Below, in pieces: positions 22,098 to 33,899 of a DNA stretch of 64,000 nt (position 1 is its first letter; each line of letters starts with the position of its first letter). Where the stretch lies: contig CM065322.1 of assembly GCA_033032175.1 (NCBI GenBank), positions 14,384,001 through 14,448,000 of the forward strand, written 5' to 3'. The translations under genes were made by a program, and so were the position numbers. The notes under the pieces are model-generated. The model worked only from the letters and a program-made list of their open reading frames with translations. It searched no databases and was not told where the DNA came from. The stretch is from Saturnia japonica. Its lineage: Eukaryota > Arthropoda > Insecta > Lepidoptera > Saturniidae.

Positions 22098-22425
22098 TCT
22101 AGGAGTTTTTGACGGGATCTTGAAGTGACATGTTGTGGTTTTTATTTTAAATTCATTTACTTAGGTTTTTTGACCCTATATAATGTAAATTGTTGGCATT
22201 TTTCGTGATATTATTTGGTTGTTGTGTATTAGTGAAGTCAATTATAAATATAAAACGAGAAAACATGCATTTTGAGATGTTACAAAAACTCCCTAGATAG
22301 TTCTGACTAGGGGCCACCTTCTAGTCAGAAGACGTGGGGTCTTGAAAAATTTACGAAGGCTTAAAAAGATTGACACTGGCAAGTGCTTTTTGCGGCGCCA
22401 AAACAAGAAGAAAAAGAAATAATGT
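22098..22425 (+). repeat. Rep3 copy with a perfect compensated hairpin
   Basis: The stem at 22301-22330 is TTCTGACTAG with CTAGTCAGAA, all ten pairs intact. Two pairs differ from those in other copies on both strands of the stem. The tail ends in 'aaacaagaagaaaaagaaat'. Confidence 0.8.
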
Positions 22426-22499
22426 CCAAAGTTTTTTTTTGTTAATGATAGGAATATATTTTCAAATGCCAGTATCATTCACTTAATAATAACATGCGT

Positions 22500-22585
22500 T
22501 TATGATAACAACCCTTTGACAGTAAATTAACTGGCTCGACATGGTCCTTGAACTTATTGTTCGGTAAATCGGTAATATGGTTTTA
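22500..22585 (-). repeat. LINE-3 scrap
   Basis: The phrase 'gacatggtccttgaacttat' matches the complement of the LINE-3 copies at 23.4 and 40.4 kb. Confidence 0.6.
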
Positions 22586-22861
22586 AACCTATTGTATGGG
22601 CATTATTGCCTAAGGTATTTCTATTTTCCACCTCCCTTGATTACTGGATATCACACCTAAGAGTCACACTAAGCCGGACCATAGACCTCTTTGTATAGTG
22701 GTCGCAATTTGAATTGTTATCTTCTGTTATTGTACTACCCAGCCAAATATTTAGTGTATAATCAGATAGCTGGCCGGTATTTTCGCTCAAACATTCTACA
22801 ATAGTATTTCTAGTTATAAATTGTTTTTTTTTTTTAAATAAACAAACGGTCAATCTTTATA

Positions 22862-23135
22862 TAAATAAATAAAACTGAAATGTTTCTTTTTAATTTCAAA
22901 ATAATAGAATTTTAATAATAGTATGAAAGTGTATACGGTAACAATAACAAAAATATCCCGGATAATCTCCGAAACGGTTGGACCTATTTCGACGGGACTT
23001 TCATTGACAGGTATTAAATAAGCATTAGTCTAAGTTACTAGGCTACTCAAAGAATTAGGGTTTCGCGCAAATAAAAATTAATTCGGAAAACGAAAATTTT
23101 GGGGAGCTTAAATAGCTTGCGCTAAGTAAAGCAAA
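22862..23135 (+). repeat. Rep4 copy, 5-prime half
   Basis: Contains 'cccggataatctccgaaacg', 'gttactaggctactcaaaga' and 'cgcgcaaataaaaatta'. The second half continues after an intervening LINE-3 piece at 23.7 kb, as judged against the uninterrupted copy at 33.9-34.3 kb. Confidence 0.7.
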
Positions 23136-23199
23136 GCGCTAAGGAACAAGTTCCAGAAATTTAGTATTTTAATTTTACCCTCCCAATACATCTTTAATA

Positions 23200-23690
23200 A
23201 CTTAATGTATGTCTGTAAAACCTTAGACATGTTGGATTTTGTCAAAGATCAGCACAATGTTAATACTAGAAATAGAGATAAATTAGTCGTACCGTGTTTT
23301 AAACTTAGTAAGACTAATAAAAAGCTTTTTAGGTAATAGTGTTAGGTTCTATAACAAGATCCCGAAGCACGTTACTGATTTACCGGACAACAAGTTCAAG
23401 GACCATGTCAAGCGGACTTTACTGTCAAAAGGTTATTATAGGGTGGATCATTATATGAATGAAGTCTCTGGAAGTGACTCCTTCTTTGTGTATCCACTAA
23501 ATTATTATTATTGTACCCGAAATGAACATTTATACAGTTGACAAAAAAGATAAAACCGATCGAGTTTCTTACCGGTTCTTCTCGATGTCTAGGACGTTGT
23601 CCGAACCGGCAGCAGTGCTTTGACGCTCATAAGTGCCTTCTTAGGGCCTAAATTGATTAAGATTGTTATGATTTTGATAAACCATTAAGT
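23200..23690 (+). pseudogene. LINE-3 3-prime end with ORF C-terminus, inserted in Rep4
   Basis: A frame at 23341-23541 reads VRFYNKIPKHVTDLPDNKFK, then DHVKRTLLSKGYYRVDHY, and closes with a TGA. The pattern 'YNKLPxxIxxLPxxxFKxxVKxxLLSKxYY' is the usual end of CR1/Jockey-type retrotransposon ORF2 proteins. It is followed by about 150 bp of 3-prime untranslated sequence shared with 40130-40610 and 56090-56265. The copy has no catalytic domain and lies between the two halves of a Rep4 element, so it probably inserted there after Rep4 was in place. Confidence 0.75.
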
Positions 23691-23790
23691 GATACATCAA
23701 ATTAATGTGGTACATTTTTATAGACCTTAAAAATACTTACAAAAATGTCTATGCCTATCTTCTAAGGGTTAACCAAAATAAACGTTTTTG
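23691..23790 (+). repeat. Rep4 copy, continuation
   Basis: The phrase 'atgcctatcttctaagggtt' corresponds to 'atgtctatcttctaaggatc' in the copy at 34.2 kb. Confidence 0.6.
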
Positions 23791-24190
23791 TCTATAATAT
23801 AACCGGTAGCGCGATGTTTCCGATCGACGGTATTATTTAGCCATGGCTAGTTAAATCTTAAAACGTTGAAAAGCGAATGACCAAAAATTGTCTATAATAT
23901 AACCGGGAGCGCGATGTTTCCGATCGACGGTATTATTTAGCCATGGCTAGTTAAATCTTAAAACGTTGAAAAGCGAATGACCAAAAATTGTCTATAATAT
24001 AACCGGGAGCGCGATGTTTCCGATCGACGGTATTATTTAGCCATGGCTAGTTAAATCTTAAAACGTTGAAAAGCGAATGACCAAAAATTGTCTATAATAT
24101 AACCGGGAGCGCGATGTTTCCGATCAACGGTATTATTTAGCCATGGCTAGTTAAATCTTAAAACGTTGAAAAGCGAATGACCAAAAATCG
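23791..24190 (+). repeat. Tandem array, four copies of a 100-bp unit
   Basis: Units begin at 23791, 23891, 23991 and 24091 with 'tctataatataaccgg' and differ by only one or two bases (tagc versus gagc in the first unit, and cgatcgacgg versus cgatcaacgg in the last). The near identity implies recent amplification. The unit start matches the Rep4 tail ('catataaccgg' near 34.26 kb). Confidence 0.95.
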
Positions 24191-24499
24191 ATCTCACGTA
24201 ATATACAGGAAACTTAAAAACAACAGGCCTCATCCGTAGATCAAAGAGTTTCGGGTGTGGGCTGTGGACTGTAGATACAAGTCGGGCAGCGACACGGTGC
24301 CAAACTTTGCTAAAAATGACAACTCGAAATAGTATACCTAATTGCTTCGTCTAGTTTTCGACGGGGTATTTCTGTCGCATCACGGCATCGGGTCATTGCC
24401 CCGTATGTTATCTATTGTCGCCAGTCTCGTGGAAAACTGCATTTTTCAAGAAATTCTTGCTTACTTTTCTGTTTTATCATCTGCTTTTTAGTTGTAGTT

Positions 24500-24612
24500 T
24501 GCTTTTTGGAGTTGTTCCTCTTATGCCGCGTTTATCAGAGGGTCAAATTGATAGCTGCGCGCGCGCATCGTGTGACGGAAGTGCGATATCATGGACTTAG
24601 CAATGATAATAA
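24500..24612 (+). repeat. Rep12 copy
   Basis: The phrase 'gcgcatcgtgtgacggaagt' followed by 'gcgatat' recurs with small changes at 62.9 kb ('gcgcattgtgtgacgtaagt' then 'gcgatat'). Both are followed by 'caatgat'. Confidence 0.5.
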
Positions 24613-24779
24613 TGTTAATTTCTTTTTCTGACTTATTTTTCAATTGTGAAAATAAACATTAATTTAATTTGATTTAAGTTTAATATGTTAACAATTTATT
24701 ATTTATATACCATTATTTCTTTTTACACAAAAATAAAATTTCAATAAAATGTATAAATTATATTTGGATCCATTTTTCG

Positions 24780-24965
24780 GAAGTATATTTGTTTTGGCGG
24801 GATCCTAGTCTGTCATTTAGTGGATTTTGGAGCCTATATTATAAAATATTGTAGGCATTTTGCGTGATCTATTTTAGTTATTGTGCAAAAGTGAAGTAAG
24901 TTAAATATAATAATAATAATAATGAACTGCTCTAACAAGAGACCCACCATCTTATTAGAGCGTTG
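24780..24965 (+). repeat. Rep3 copy
   Basis: Contains 'gttttggcgggatcctagtc', 'ggcattttgcgtgatct' and the hairpin at 24929-24961 (GCTCTAACAAG with CTTATTAGAGC, one mismatch). Confidence 0.72.
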
Positions 24966-24970
24966 TTTGA

Positions 24971-25255
24971 AATTTGAAGATTACAAAAATACTCTATACA
25001 TGTAACATACTTCATTGAAAACTCGATAAAGAAAGAGCATAGTATATACGCTTGTGTTAGAATGAGATAGGGATACAAGACCATTTTCTTATGTTCTATG
25101 GGGCTATGTTAATTTGAAGTTTGCAAAAATATTCTATCCATGTAACATTGACATAATTGATCGGCAACTCGATAAAGAAAGAGCATAGTGTACGCTTATG
25201 TTAGAATGAGATAGGGCTACGAGACCATTTTCGTTTGCGCTATCGGCTTACGTTA
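24971..25255 (+). repeat. Ancient tandem duplication, two units of about 140 bp
   Basis: Both units start 'aatttgaag' (24971 and 25111) and share 'actcgataaagaaagagcat' and 'gttagaatgagatagg'. They have diverged by small indels. Neither is coding. Confidence 0.82.
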
Positions 25256-26839
25256 ATCGTGAACAAAACAAATCCTCCCTATTTTTGCAAAATGAAAGGA
25301 TTTAGAGTGTAATTTAATGATTAGTAGACGTGTTTAATTTTGTTGTGGTTACATGTACTGTAACAGGATGTAAGTTAGGTTGATGTGGACGTATAAATAG
25401 CTCCCACCAGGGATGGGTAAGCGGAAGAATAAATTACGCGAAGAAAACCAATAGAAAAGGGTATTAATAGGAGCGAAACAATGATATGAGCGAAAGAGTA
25501 TGCGGTCTTGCCTCATAAATATATCTAATAATTAACACCAAACTAATAAGTGAGAGCAATAACCTGTTACTCATTACCGGTGGCTCGTCGAAATGATGAG
25601 GGCAAGGAGAGCGAAGAAAATTAAATTATAATATATTATTGGCGACAGCCAAAATTCAAAAAGCTTTTAAAGATTTTCAACTTTTAATATCACATTTTCC
25701 TACAACACTGTTCAGTTATTTAGTTTTACATTTGCGTCGTTGCCTGAATTACATAACGTGCCCTTTTTTCCGGTCGTGGCTTGTTCCTTTATCGATCGCT
25801 ATTGTTGATTGTTGAGCGCGTTCTCAGCCTTACGTTGCGGCGGAAGTGCATCAAAATACATACCGGGAAGCAGATATTTTAGAAATGTATTCAATTATAC
25901 ATCTTAAATATTTGGAAATTGTAAAAAATACATTTATTAATTATCACGCTATTAATAATTTTATTCAATCGATAATAATTATATTTAAACCAAAACAACA
26001 ACTTTTAACATTCCAACAATATTACTAAAATCGAAACTCAATACATATAATTAGTATTTTATGAATAATACATGTTCGTTGCATAATTAGGTATATATAT
26101 TTAAATACCCCTAACAATATATATATCGAATAATCATATTATGCGATGAGGAGATGCGTAACCAAGCGATATAATAATTTATATTATAAGAGTGATAATT
26201 AATTTTCTTCAAGAGCGATTACAAAAATAATATATATCAAACATTATTATACAAAAAGAAGTTCTGTTTTCAACAAAATCGCGGCCTACACGGTGCGTGA
26301 GAATCAGACCAGAAACGACACGTAAATATTTGGCGCAGGCAAATATTAAATACATTTATTTACAAGGCCCAACCATAAGTCGTATAAAAAAGAAAATCAA
26401 CAAAATAATACAGCAGTTAGATAGTGTATTTCGTTTTTGGTCTCATTCAAACTATTGTCGATCTATCTATAGTACATCTTGGTTTTAAATATATTGATTT
26501 ATTAATGAAATAAGCAGAAATAAGAATATGAAAAAACTCTACAATTGTTCATTTAGAAATCATATGCGGCATTATGACTAAGGAGACGATGTCAACGAAA
26601 ACATTATAATATTCAATAACCGTCTATTATCAGCACAGGAGTTGACACTGCAAAGATGTGTGATAACCTGTTTATATTGAGTAATTGTTTTCTACAGTTC
26701 TGTTTAATTGAATACAAGTTCTGCGGGCGGGTTTGTTCGCGTTGCGAATCTGACGTAATGTTTTCTTCTTCCATTATTTATACCCACAATTTGGTGTCCT
26801 TGACATTTTTCTATATTGATTCATGAGGAGAAAATTTCG
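25256..26839. other. AT-rich intergenic DNA
   Basis: No gene or RNA is visible over about 1.6 kb. The short frames at 25.8-26.5 kb have AT-driven composition and no recognised motif. Confidence 0.4.
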
Positions 26840-27036
26840 GACTAGTTCGCGATTTAATTACAACTACGGCAACAGCCCAAGTCGAGGTTCGGCCACTTTG
26901 GCACCCTTGAGCATGTTGCAACGCTTTCGCGGCAGAGTGCCTTCAGCGCTCGCCTCCAAAACACGGTGAAGCTGTAAAAGGCCTCTGAGGTCCCAGGACC
27001 CTTATGACTAACAGTATAGTCAGATTAAAAAAAAAA
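26840..27036 (+). mobile_element. LINE-1 3-prime end, short copy with A-tail
   Basis: The phrase 'gaggttcggccactttggca' runs to 'taacagtatagtcagattaa' and a short A run, matching the complement of 4078-4250. It is strongly 5-prime truncated. Confidence 0.78.
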
Positions 27037-27339
27037 CAAATTCGGACTCCTTTTTAAGCATACCGCGTACGGAGGAACGTGAGTTTTGGCATGGGTAAAG
27101 TTTATATGGAGAAGAAGGTGATAAATGTAAAGTTTACATAGAACATGTGTTACAAATACATTAAATAAAAATAATACTGCGAATAGTACCTGTAAAAGTG
27201 ACATTGAACTTTCAGCCCCAAAATATTAACATTAACTCTCAGTGAAAAGTGACGGAAAGTGATATAATAATCATTGTTTACTTTCATACTGCAAATGTAA
27301 AACAGATATATAATTGTCTTTAATCGTGTCCCATAAAAA

Positions 27340-27610
27340 TTATATACCTATGCTGAGCAGTGACGTTTTATAAATAGACGCGTTATACTCTCACTAAAAC
27401 GTAACAAATTTTGTTATCAGTATGTTGAAACAAAAGAGATAGGAAATCAGAATGTAAGGCGGAAACTCAGTTGTTAAAAAAGGATAAAAGTGTCTTCTCG
27501 CTAACGCCGGTGTTAAGTTGAAAATTAACTGATGGCAACTGTCCACCATTCAGGAGGGCATGTAAATTGTAAAGAGCGTCAATGGTGTATCTACTTATAA
27601 AATATCATTC
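27340..27610 (-). repeat. Rep7 copy, inverted
   Basis: Inverted partner of 2515-2785, alignable over nearly its full length through 'tagacgcgttatactctcac', 'aacaaaagagataggaaat' and 'gtaaagagcgtcaatgg'. Confidence 0.7.
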
Positions 27611-27644
27611 ATATTGAGTTACATTTAGACATGTTGTCAGCAAA

Positions 27645-27830
27645 CACACATATGTATTTTTTTTGTTGTAAGTAACTTCCATTGTCTTTGCCTTCACTCA
27701 CACGGGTGCGACGATGCCCTTTGCTGTTTAATATATGGCAATTGATAAGAATTAACGTAAAGAAAATTTTGTTTTTCCGAGAAAAAAAAAAACGTTTATC
27801 TAACCACTCCAAAGTGTGGGTATATTTGTT
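27645..27830 (+). repeat. Rep9 copy
   Basis: Shared with 30.7 and 31.3 kb: 'cactcacacgggtgcgac' and, after about 80 bp, an A-run followed by 'cgtttatctaaccactcc' and 'tgtgggtat'. Confidence 0.6.
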
Positions 27831-28784
27831 GAAGCGTAAGCGAATTTAGTCAATAGTAAATTATCAGGTACGCGGAATAACACAAAATATTTTAATTAAT
27901 CTTACGTTTCATATAATTGTGACATATTTACGGTAGCAAAACATAACAAAAAATAAACGTTGGAACATTATTTTCAAGTTTGACATTAGCGATTGTCAAT
28001 TTATTCTGTTGAATTGGAAAACTCAATATATATCTAACAGCTTTTTGGTCAATATATTACTAATTATGCTTAATTTGGAATTAAATGACCGTGTATAATA
28101 AATGACTGTTTCTTGATGTTAACGTCTATTAAAACATTGTATATTCAGTTCTTTCCGAACGCGGATGTGCTTCATTAAGTCCATTTGAAAATTCCTCAAC
28201 GTTACGCAATGTTGACTTAAGAAGGCATTAATACAAACAAACGTTTATTATGATATAGATCCGACAGTAGATTAAACGGCAATAGACTCTTAGATTGTTC
28301 AGTAAAGGCCCGTGTCACTTTTGGTTGTTAAATTCAAATGTTTGTGTACATCTACCATGCTTTCTAAATAATTAGGATATTCTGTTGTAAATTTTTACGG
28401 TGTCAATTTCTTTTTTAATTGTTTTTTATTCAACGGTTCTTATAATATTTAAAGTTTAAAAGCGATTGATTAATTATATGCAACGGGGTTCCAATCACTT
28501 TGTAGTAAATTTTCAATATTATCAATAATAAAATATTAAAGATTGATTTATACGTCTCTCCATCGGACATCGCTCGACGTTTATACTTCCCAAACTTGCC
28601 TACAGCTTGCCAGACAGCTAGACGTTCAGGGTTACTATTCCACCCTTCAGAGTCGTAGATTTCAACTATATAGTTTAAAACCTTTCTCAATAAATAGGCT
28701 ATAAAATTCAAACAGACTATTCTAATATATTTGATATTTTCAGAGATTAACGCTTTCAAACAAACAAGCTATCTCTTAAGTTTA
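27831..28784. other. AT-rich intergenic DNA
   Basis: No gene or family match. A minus-strand frame at 28430-28759 has no recognised motif. Confidence 0.4.
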
Positions 28785-28990
28785 TACATACATAAATCAC
28801 GCCTATTTCCCAACGGGTTATGCAGAGACCACGTCCTTCTACCTGCTACGATCCTGGCATATATATTTCACTTCTTCAACATTCATTACTCTTTTCATGC
28901 ATACTCGTCGGTTTAGTGTACTCTTGACCTGACCTTTCTTAAGAACGACCCCGATTTCATCAGAGTTTTGAGCTTATAATATGTATATAG
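28785..28990 (+). repeat. Rep10, lepidopteran-type dispersed repeat
   Basis: The phrases 'tcacgcctatttcccaacgg', 'cctgctacgatcctggcata' and 'cttgacctgacctttcttaa' in this order resemble a repeat commonly seen in moth and butterfly genomes. That is from memory of such sequences and not checked. Only one copy was seen here. Confidence 0.5.
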
Positions 28991-29759
28991 TATAGCTCTT
29001 CCGATGACCTGTTCACTCTTACCGAATGCTCCCTCAAGTGTCTGAAAGGTTTTAAAATTCCATTACAAAGAGGTACTCTAGTTAGACATACGATTAAAAA
29101 AAAAGTACTTAAGAAGAAATTACCTTAAGTGAAACGATACCTGATAGTTACATTCGCCATCCCAGGACAAAAAGCAATAACTGTAGAACTGATCTGTACG
29201 ATAGTACACGGAAGGGAGTCACTTAGTCGGGATTTTGATAACGTTTTGGTGGTTATAACCAGGCACGAGTGTCCGACCTATCTGCTCTCGCAATTAATTA
29301 TTACACTGTCCCATTTTGAACGTTAACATCATGGTCAACGCGAGTTGTGTGCATAATTGAATAGTAAATAAATTTAAAATTCAGATGCGTCACATAATAG
29401 TAAATGCATTGTGAGGTATCGTACGGAATCGGGCGTTATCTAGCCACGTATTACTGATAAAAGTAATAAAAAATATTGCTACTACGTATGTGGTCGTTTG
29501 TAATTTTTTTTTTTTTTTGTGAAAGTCCGTTCAATAAGTAAATATATAAAAACAAATTGCACTGAAGATTTTAAAGATTTTAATTGGAAGCTATTATTGT
29601 TTAAAAAAAATACCAATTTTCGTATCTTTTTTATAATTATTTTTATCTATATTAATTAATAGTTACGTGTTTAGTTCTGTATGTGTGTAAGATTTGTTTT
29701 TTTTTTAATTTTCCGATATACCTCTTTAATGGACACTGGTCACGAATATATACACATAA
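28991..29759. other. AT-rich intergenic DNA
   Basis: Nothing recognised apart from short poly-T runs. Confidence 0.4.
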
Positions 29760-29995
29760 CGTCACGTCTATATCCCGGAAGGGTTAGGCAGAGGCGTACT
29801 TAATGTACACCCACAGTTCACTGGGTATGTTTTTAGGTCTGGGGCGAGCCTATTGCCATTAATCGGGCACAAAGACAAACTCCGAGCTGGTACTGAGAAT
29901 TTCATAGAAAAACCCAGTAATACTTTGCTCAACCTGTATATTGAACCCAGGACCTCGAGTATAGCATTCACGCTTACGATCACTAAGCTAATGGC
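29760..29995 (-). repeat. SINE-A copy
   Basis: Inverted copy with tail 'cccggaagggttaggcagag' at the left and the head complement 'cactaagctaatggc' at the right. The B box is weakened (complement gggttcaatatac). Confidence 0.8.
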
Positions 29996-30436
29996 TAAGA
30001 TAATGTGGAATTATTATTATTATAAACTGTCAATAATTTCAGTAAAAATATAATTAAGAGTCGGAACTAATTACTGCGTAATAAAAGCGAGTGGAGTCGC
30101 GGGGCAACTCTAGTTTATTAAATAAAATTATTCGTATTACTGTATTGTTTATAATTTTTTATATTTCAACATATGTCCATGTATGTGTCGAAACTATTGA
30201 CCATAATTTTTACGTAATCCTTCAAAATCAACCGTACTTCATTAAAATTTAATAGAATTAAAAGCAAATTTCGACATGAATCTAATAATAAGCAAAATGA
30301 ATTAATAACAAATTTCAAAATGAATTAAAACACGATCATTCACACCTCGGTTGATATTTGTGGCATTATGTAATTTTTTCGACCTTGGACTCAACAGACG
30401 TATGTCGCGTAGGTAACTAAAAGTAATCTATACAAA
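29996..30436. other. AT-rich intergenic DNA
   Basis: Nothing recognised. Confidence 0.4.
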
Positions 30437-30605
30437 TAAATAAACTTGTAGTGTTCGTTTTTTAATGTCAAAATAACAGCTTTTTACTAAATGCATATAA
30501 AATGAATACGGTACTTATTGAAACACCAATATTTAAATTTTTTATCTTTCTGTCTGTCTGTTCCGGCTAATTTCAGAAACGGTTAGACTGACTGTAATGG
30601 TATAT
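30437..30605 (+). repeat. Rep4 copy, 5-prime part only
   Basis: 'acagctttttactaaatgca' and 'ctgtctgtctgttccggcta' match the copy at 43.1 kb; the rest of the element is missing. Confidence 0.6.
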
Positions 30606-30714
30606 AACAAATAACACATATAACAAATATAAGGCAAAACACTTTCACAAAAAAAAAAAAACTTTTTTTATCTATGGCAACTATGTATACCTTTCTGCCT
30701 TGCTTTCTGAAATA

Positions 30715-30875
30715 TTACCAAAAAACACGTAAATGAGTTTTTAGCTCGTATGTAGCTTCCATGCTATTTACCCTCACTTGCAAGGATCTTTGGTCAGATT
30801 AAACGAAAAATCAAGTCTATTTTTATGAAAAAAAAACGAAGATTATTTAACCTCTCCAACTTGTGGGTATAATAA
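30715..30875 (+). repeat. Rep9 copy
   Basis: Contains 'gcaaggatctttggtcagat', an A-run, then 'gattatttaacctctccaac' and 'ttgtgggtat'. Confidence 0.55.
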
Positions 30876-30889
30876 ACAGCACAGCACTC

Positions 30890-31015
30890 AGAAGTTTCCA
30901 AATAGTGAAATCATTTTCTGAATCGAACCTATGGACCGCTTGTAACACCAGAGGTTGCCAACCTTGGACCCCCCTTACCAAGGAGATCTGGAAACCCTAT
31001 CAACGTTATTACGTT
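30890..31015 (-). repeat. Rep1 scrap
   Basis: 'gaggttgccaaccttggacc' and 'aggagatctggaaaccctat' look like the complement of the 'ggtttccggagctccttggg' part of Rep1. Confidence 0.45.
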
Positions 31016-31314
31016 TTCCATTTGTTTATGTGTGCCCCTTTTTATTTGTTTTATATTTTATATTCTTTTTGTTTTTTTTTTTTACTATTATCCTTTGAAT
31101 AGGGAGTTATTATTGTTATTTGTTTTATTTTATTTTGATTGATTATTGTTGGCGCATAGTGACTTGCTTCGGGGTTCCAACTGAAAATCAGCGCTTTAAG
31201 TGCCCTGCGGCACTTCAACATACGCTCAGCTGGACGCCCTTTCTTAATGGCAGGACAAGTAGCTGGCAAAATTCGTACACTGAGTTACCTTCAGGAATTT
31301 TTCCAGAAAATACG

Positions 31315-31480
31315 TAGGTGGTATTTTTCATCGTAAGTAGATTCCATCCTGTTTTCATTCATTCACACGGGTGCGTCACAAAGGTGTTCTTTTATAGGGT
31401 CTTTGGTCAAAATAAACAAAAAAATGTTCTTCTCCATAAAACGTTATTTTACCTTTTCGTGGTGTGGGGGAGGTCGATTG
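31315..31480 (+). repeat. Rep9 copy
   Basis: Contains 'cacacgggtgcgtcacaaag', 'gggtctttggtcaaaataaa' and a region like 'attttaccttttcgtggtgt'. Confidence 0.6.
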
Positions 31481-32824
31481 ACACATAAAGCCATAAATTT
31501 ATATAGTAGGAAATACATTGGAGTAAGATTTCTACGAGTATGTAGTGATTCAGCCCTGCTAAATATACTTTTAACTTGTCGAGATGCAATAAAGTTGTTT
31601 CAGACTATTCTGGGCGTTTGTTCAAGCAGTAAGCTTTGGTCTCATATTGTTATGACGAGAGTATGCGGAAGAGATGATCTGTTATGAACACTCGGAATTC
31701 TTCATTTGAATGTTAGATATCTTTGAATATGTTTAATAATAACTTGTATAATGATTTTTTTTCTTTATTGTAGTTTACAAGCAAAATCGAGTGATAACAA
31801 ATATTGAGGTCGTTATGTGGCCTTTATACAGACTGGATTTTTGAGATGGGGCAGTAAAGGTGTTGTACCTTTACCGTTGTAGCTACACGACACATTTCTG
31901 AGGACACGTTCCTTACCTTTTTGAGATTTTGGTCGGCACTCACAGTTTTTTTTTAAGTGTACAGTCAGCAAGAAAATGGGCACAAAAACTTTTTTTATGT
32001 AAATCGATCCTTTTTCTTATTAGGGTAAATAAACTCTATGGGACCAAACTGAGACTAAAACACAAAAATGTCAAAATCGGAAAAATCTTTTCCCATAGGA
32101 ACTCATCGTGACTTAGATAATTTTTTGCAAGAAAAAAGACTCCAACTTATTATGCCCAATACGACTAGTGCCAACAAATCTTTTTAAACAATCTCGACGA
32201 GAGTTGATGATGTTCTATTAAGTCTAAACGTTATCAATTTGAGGTCATTTTTGTGTAAGAATATCAGAAACCACAAGCAACAAACTATGTAGATTTTTTA
32301 TTTTCTAAACTTATAAAATAACTAGGTGTGCCCAACGGTTTCATTCGTGTTTTTACCCGATAAACACCGTGCCGCCAACACACTCGTGTAGACCATCATA
32401 ATAATTCTTACTTCCCGCGAGTACAACGTAAGAATTAATATGCCATGCTAAACATAATGCTCTTAAAAAAAACGCATATTACCTTACTGTGGTTTATTTA
32501 TTTATTTACACATTATGCGTTAAATACGCAATGGCGGACTTAATGCCTAAGGCATTCTCTGCCAGTCAACCATTAATTAGGTGATGTAAAGATAAATGTT
32601 GGTAGGTGTAAATGGTAAGGGTTTTTTGAAATTAGGTTTAACCTAATTAATATCACAATATATAAATAAAATATCAACACCAAAATATAATATATATAAG
32701 ACATATATAATACATATATACTACACATATACAATACATACACATAACAACATCATACATAAATATCAATACAATAAATAATAATATAATTAGTAAACAT
32801 TAACTACTAAATACAGCATTAACC
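31481..32824. other. AT-rich intergenic DNA with a possible LINE tail
   Basis: At about 32500-32600 'gcaatggcggacttaatgcc' and 'ggcattctctgccagtcaac' resemble a lepidopteran LINE 3-prime end (from memory). The block at 32640-32810 is a low-complexity stretch of AT with 'cata' motifs. No gene is seen. Confidence 0.4.
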
Positions 32825-33145
32825 AGATAATTCTGCTAACTGCTATCGCGGACTTTTTTTTAGATAAACTAAGGACCAATATTTTTATACAGCATTGTAT
32901 TTACATATCATTAAACTATTATGTCAGCACATTCGGATAAAGCAGCTCGGGAGGGCTTCCACTTACGACTTACTTAACAAAAACCATTTAAGGCTAGCTG
33001 AGAGTTGTAGCCTAATGTTAGATAGATTATATACTATTTCAATGAGTCTGGCTATCATCATATACAAAAATATTTTTTCGAATCCGACTGGTAGTTTCAG
33101 AGATAAGCGTGTTTAATCAAAAAAACTTTTCCGCTTTATTATACT
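32825..33145 (+). repeat. Rep5 copy, strongly decayed
   Basis: 'ctatcgcggacttttttta' at the start and 'ggtagtttcagagataagcg' then 'tcaaaaaaacttttccgctt' at the end parallel the copies at 46.8 and 54.8 kb. Confidence 0.5.
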
Positions 33146-33899
33146 ATAAATATATAAGTATGCGTAGCCCTATTTTTAATTAATAACAATATATCGAATC
33201 TTATTGCTGTAAGATATATATATATATATATAACCAAAGCTTAGTAAAAGAGAAACATCGTGACGTCTTTATACTTTTATTCCTCCTACGATACTGTCTT
33301 TAGCAGTTTAGCTCGATTCAACAATGCTTTATATTAGCATTCTAGTTTATCAAAACTATGTACAGATGGCGTGCCGAAACAACTTCCGCCACAATATAAT
33401 TTAAACCGGATATACAGATTTATAACGGAAGGAAGTCATTTTATATTTAATAAGTTTTGTATGAAGTCAACATTGATTTCTCTATTAGAGCGGATACACT
33501 TCTCGTTCGCCTTATGCGTACATAGTACGAATTTTGACTACTTCAATGCTCTGATATGAATACGAGTTTAAAAAGGAACATTTCCGACGAAAATTCCATT
33601 TTTTTTTCCAAATATTTGAATTTCAAGTCGAATTATTTTTCCTATAGAGCGTTGTCGATAAATGTAAAATACATATTAATAAATTAATACCTATTTAATG
33701 TCACTGGAGCTTGACATTTCAGTGCTGTTCCAATCTATCAACTGTCACTTACACATTAATTTCCACCTTCTCTAACCTTAGATTTATCTTATTCATTCCT
33801 TGAACTCATTAACTAAACAGTTATTCATGTTAGGTAAACGTAACCGCGCCCAATTAACTAGCTATTTTTATGACTGGATATTTGTTGGAAACTTTAGTT
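33146..33899. other. AT-rich intergenic DNA with a TA microsatellite
   Basis: A short (TA)n run lies near 33211-33231. No gene is recognised. Confidence 0.45.
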
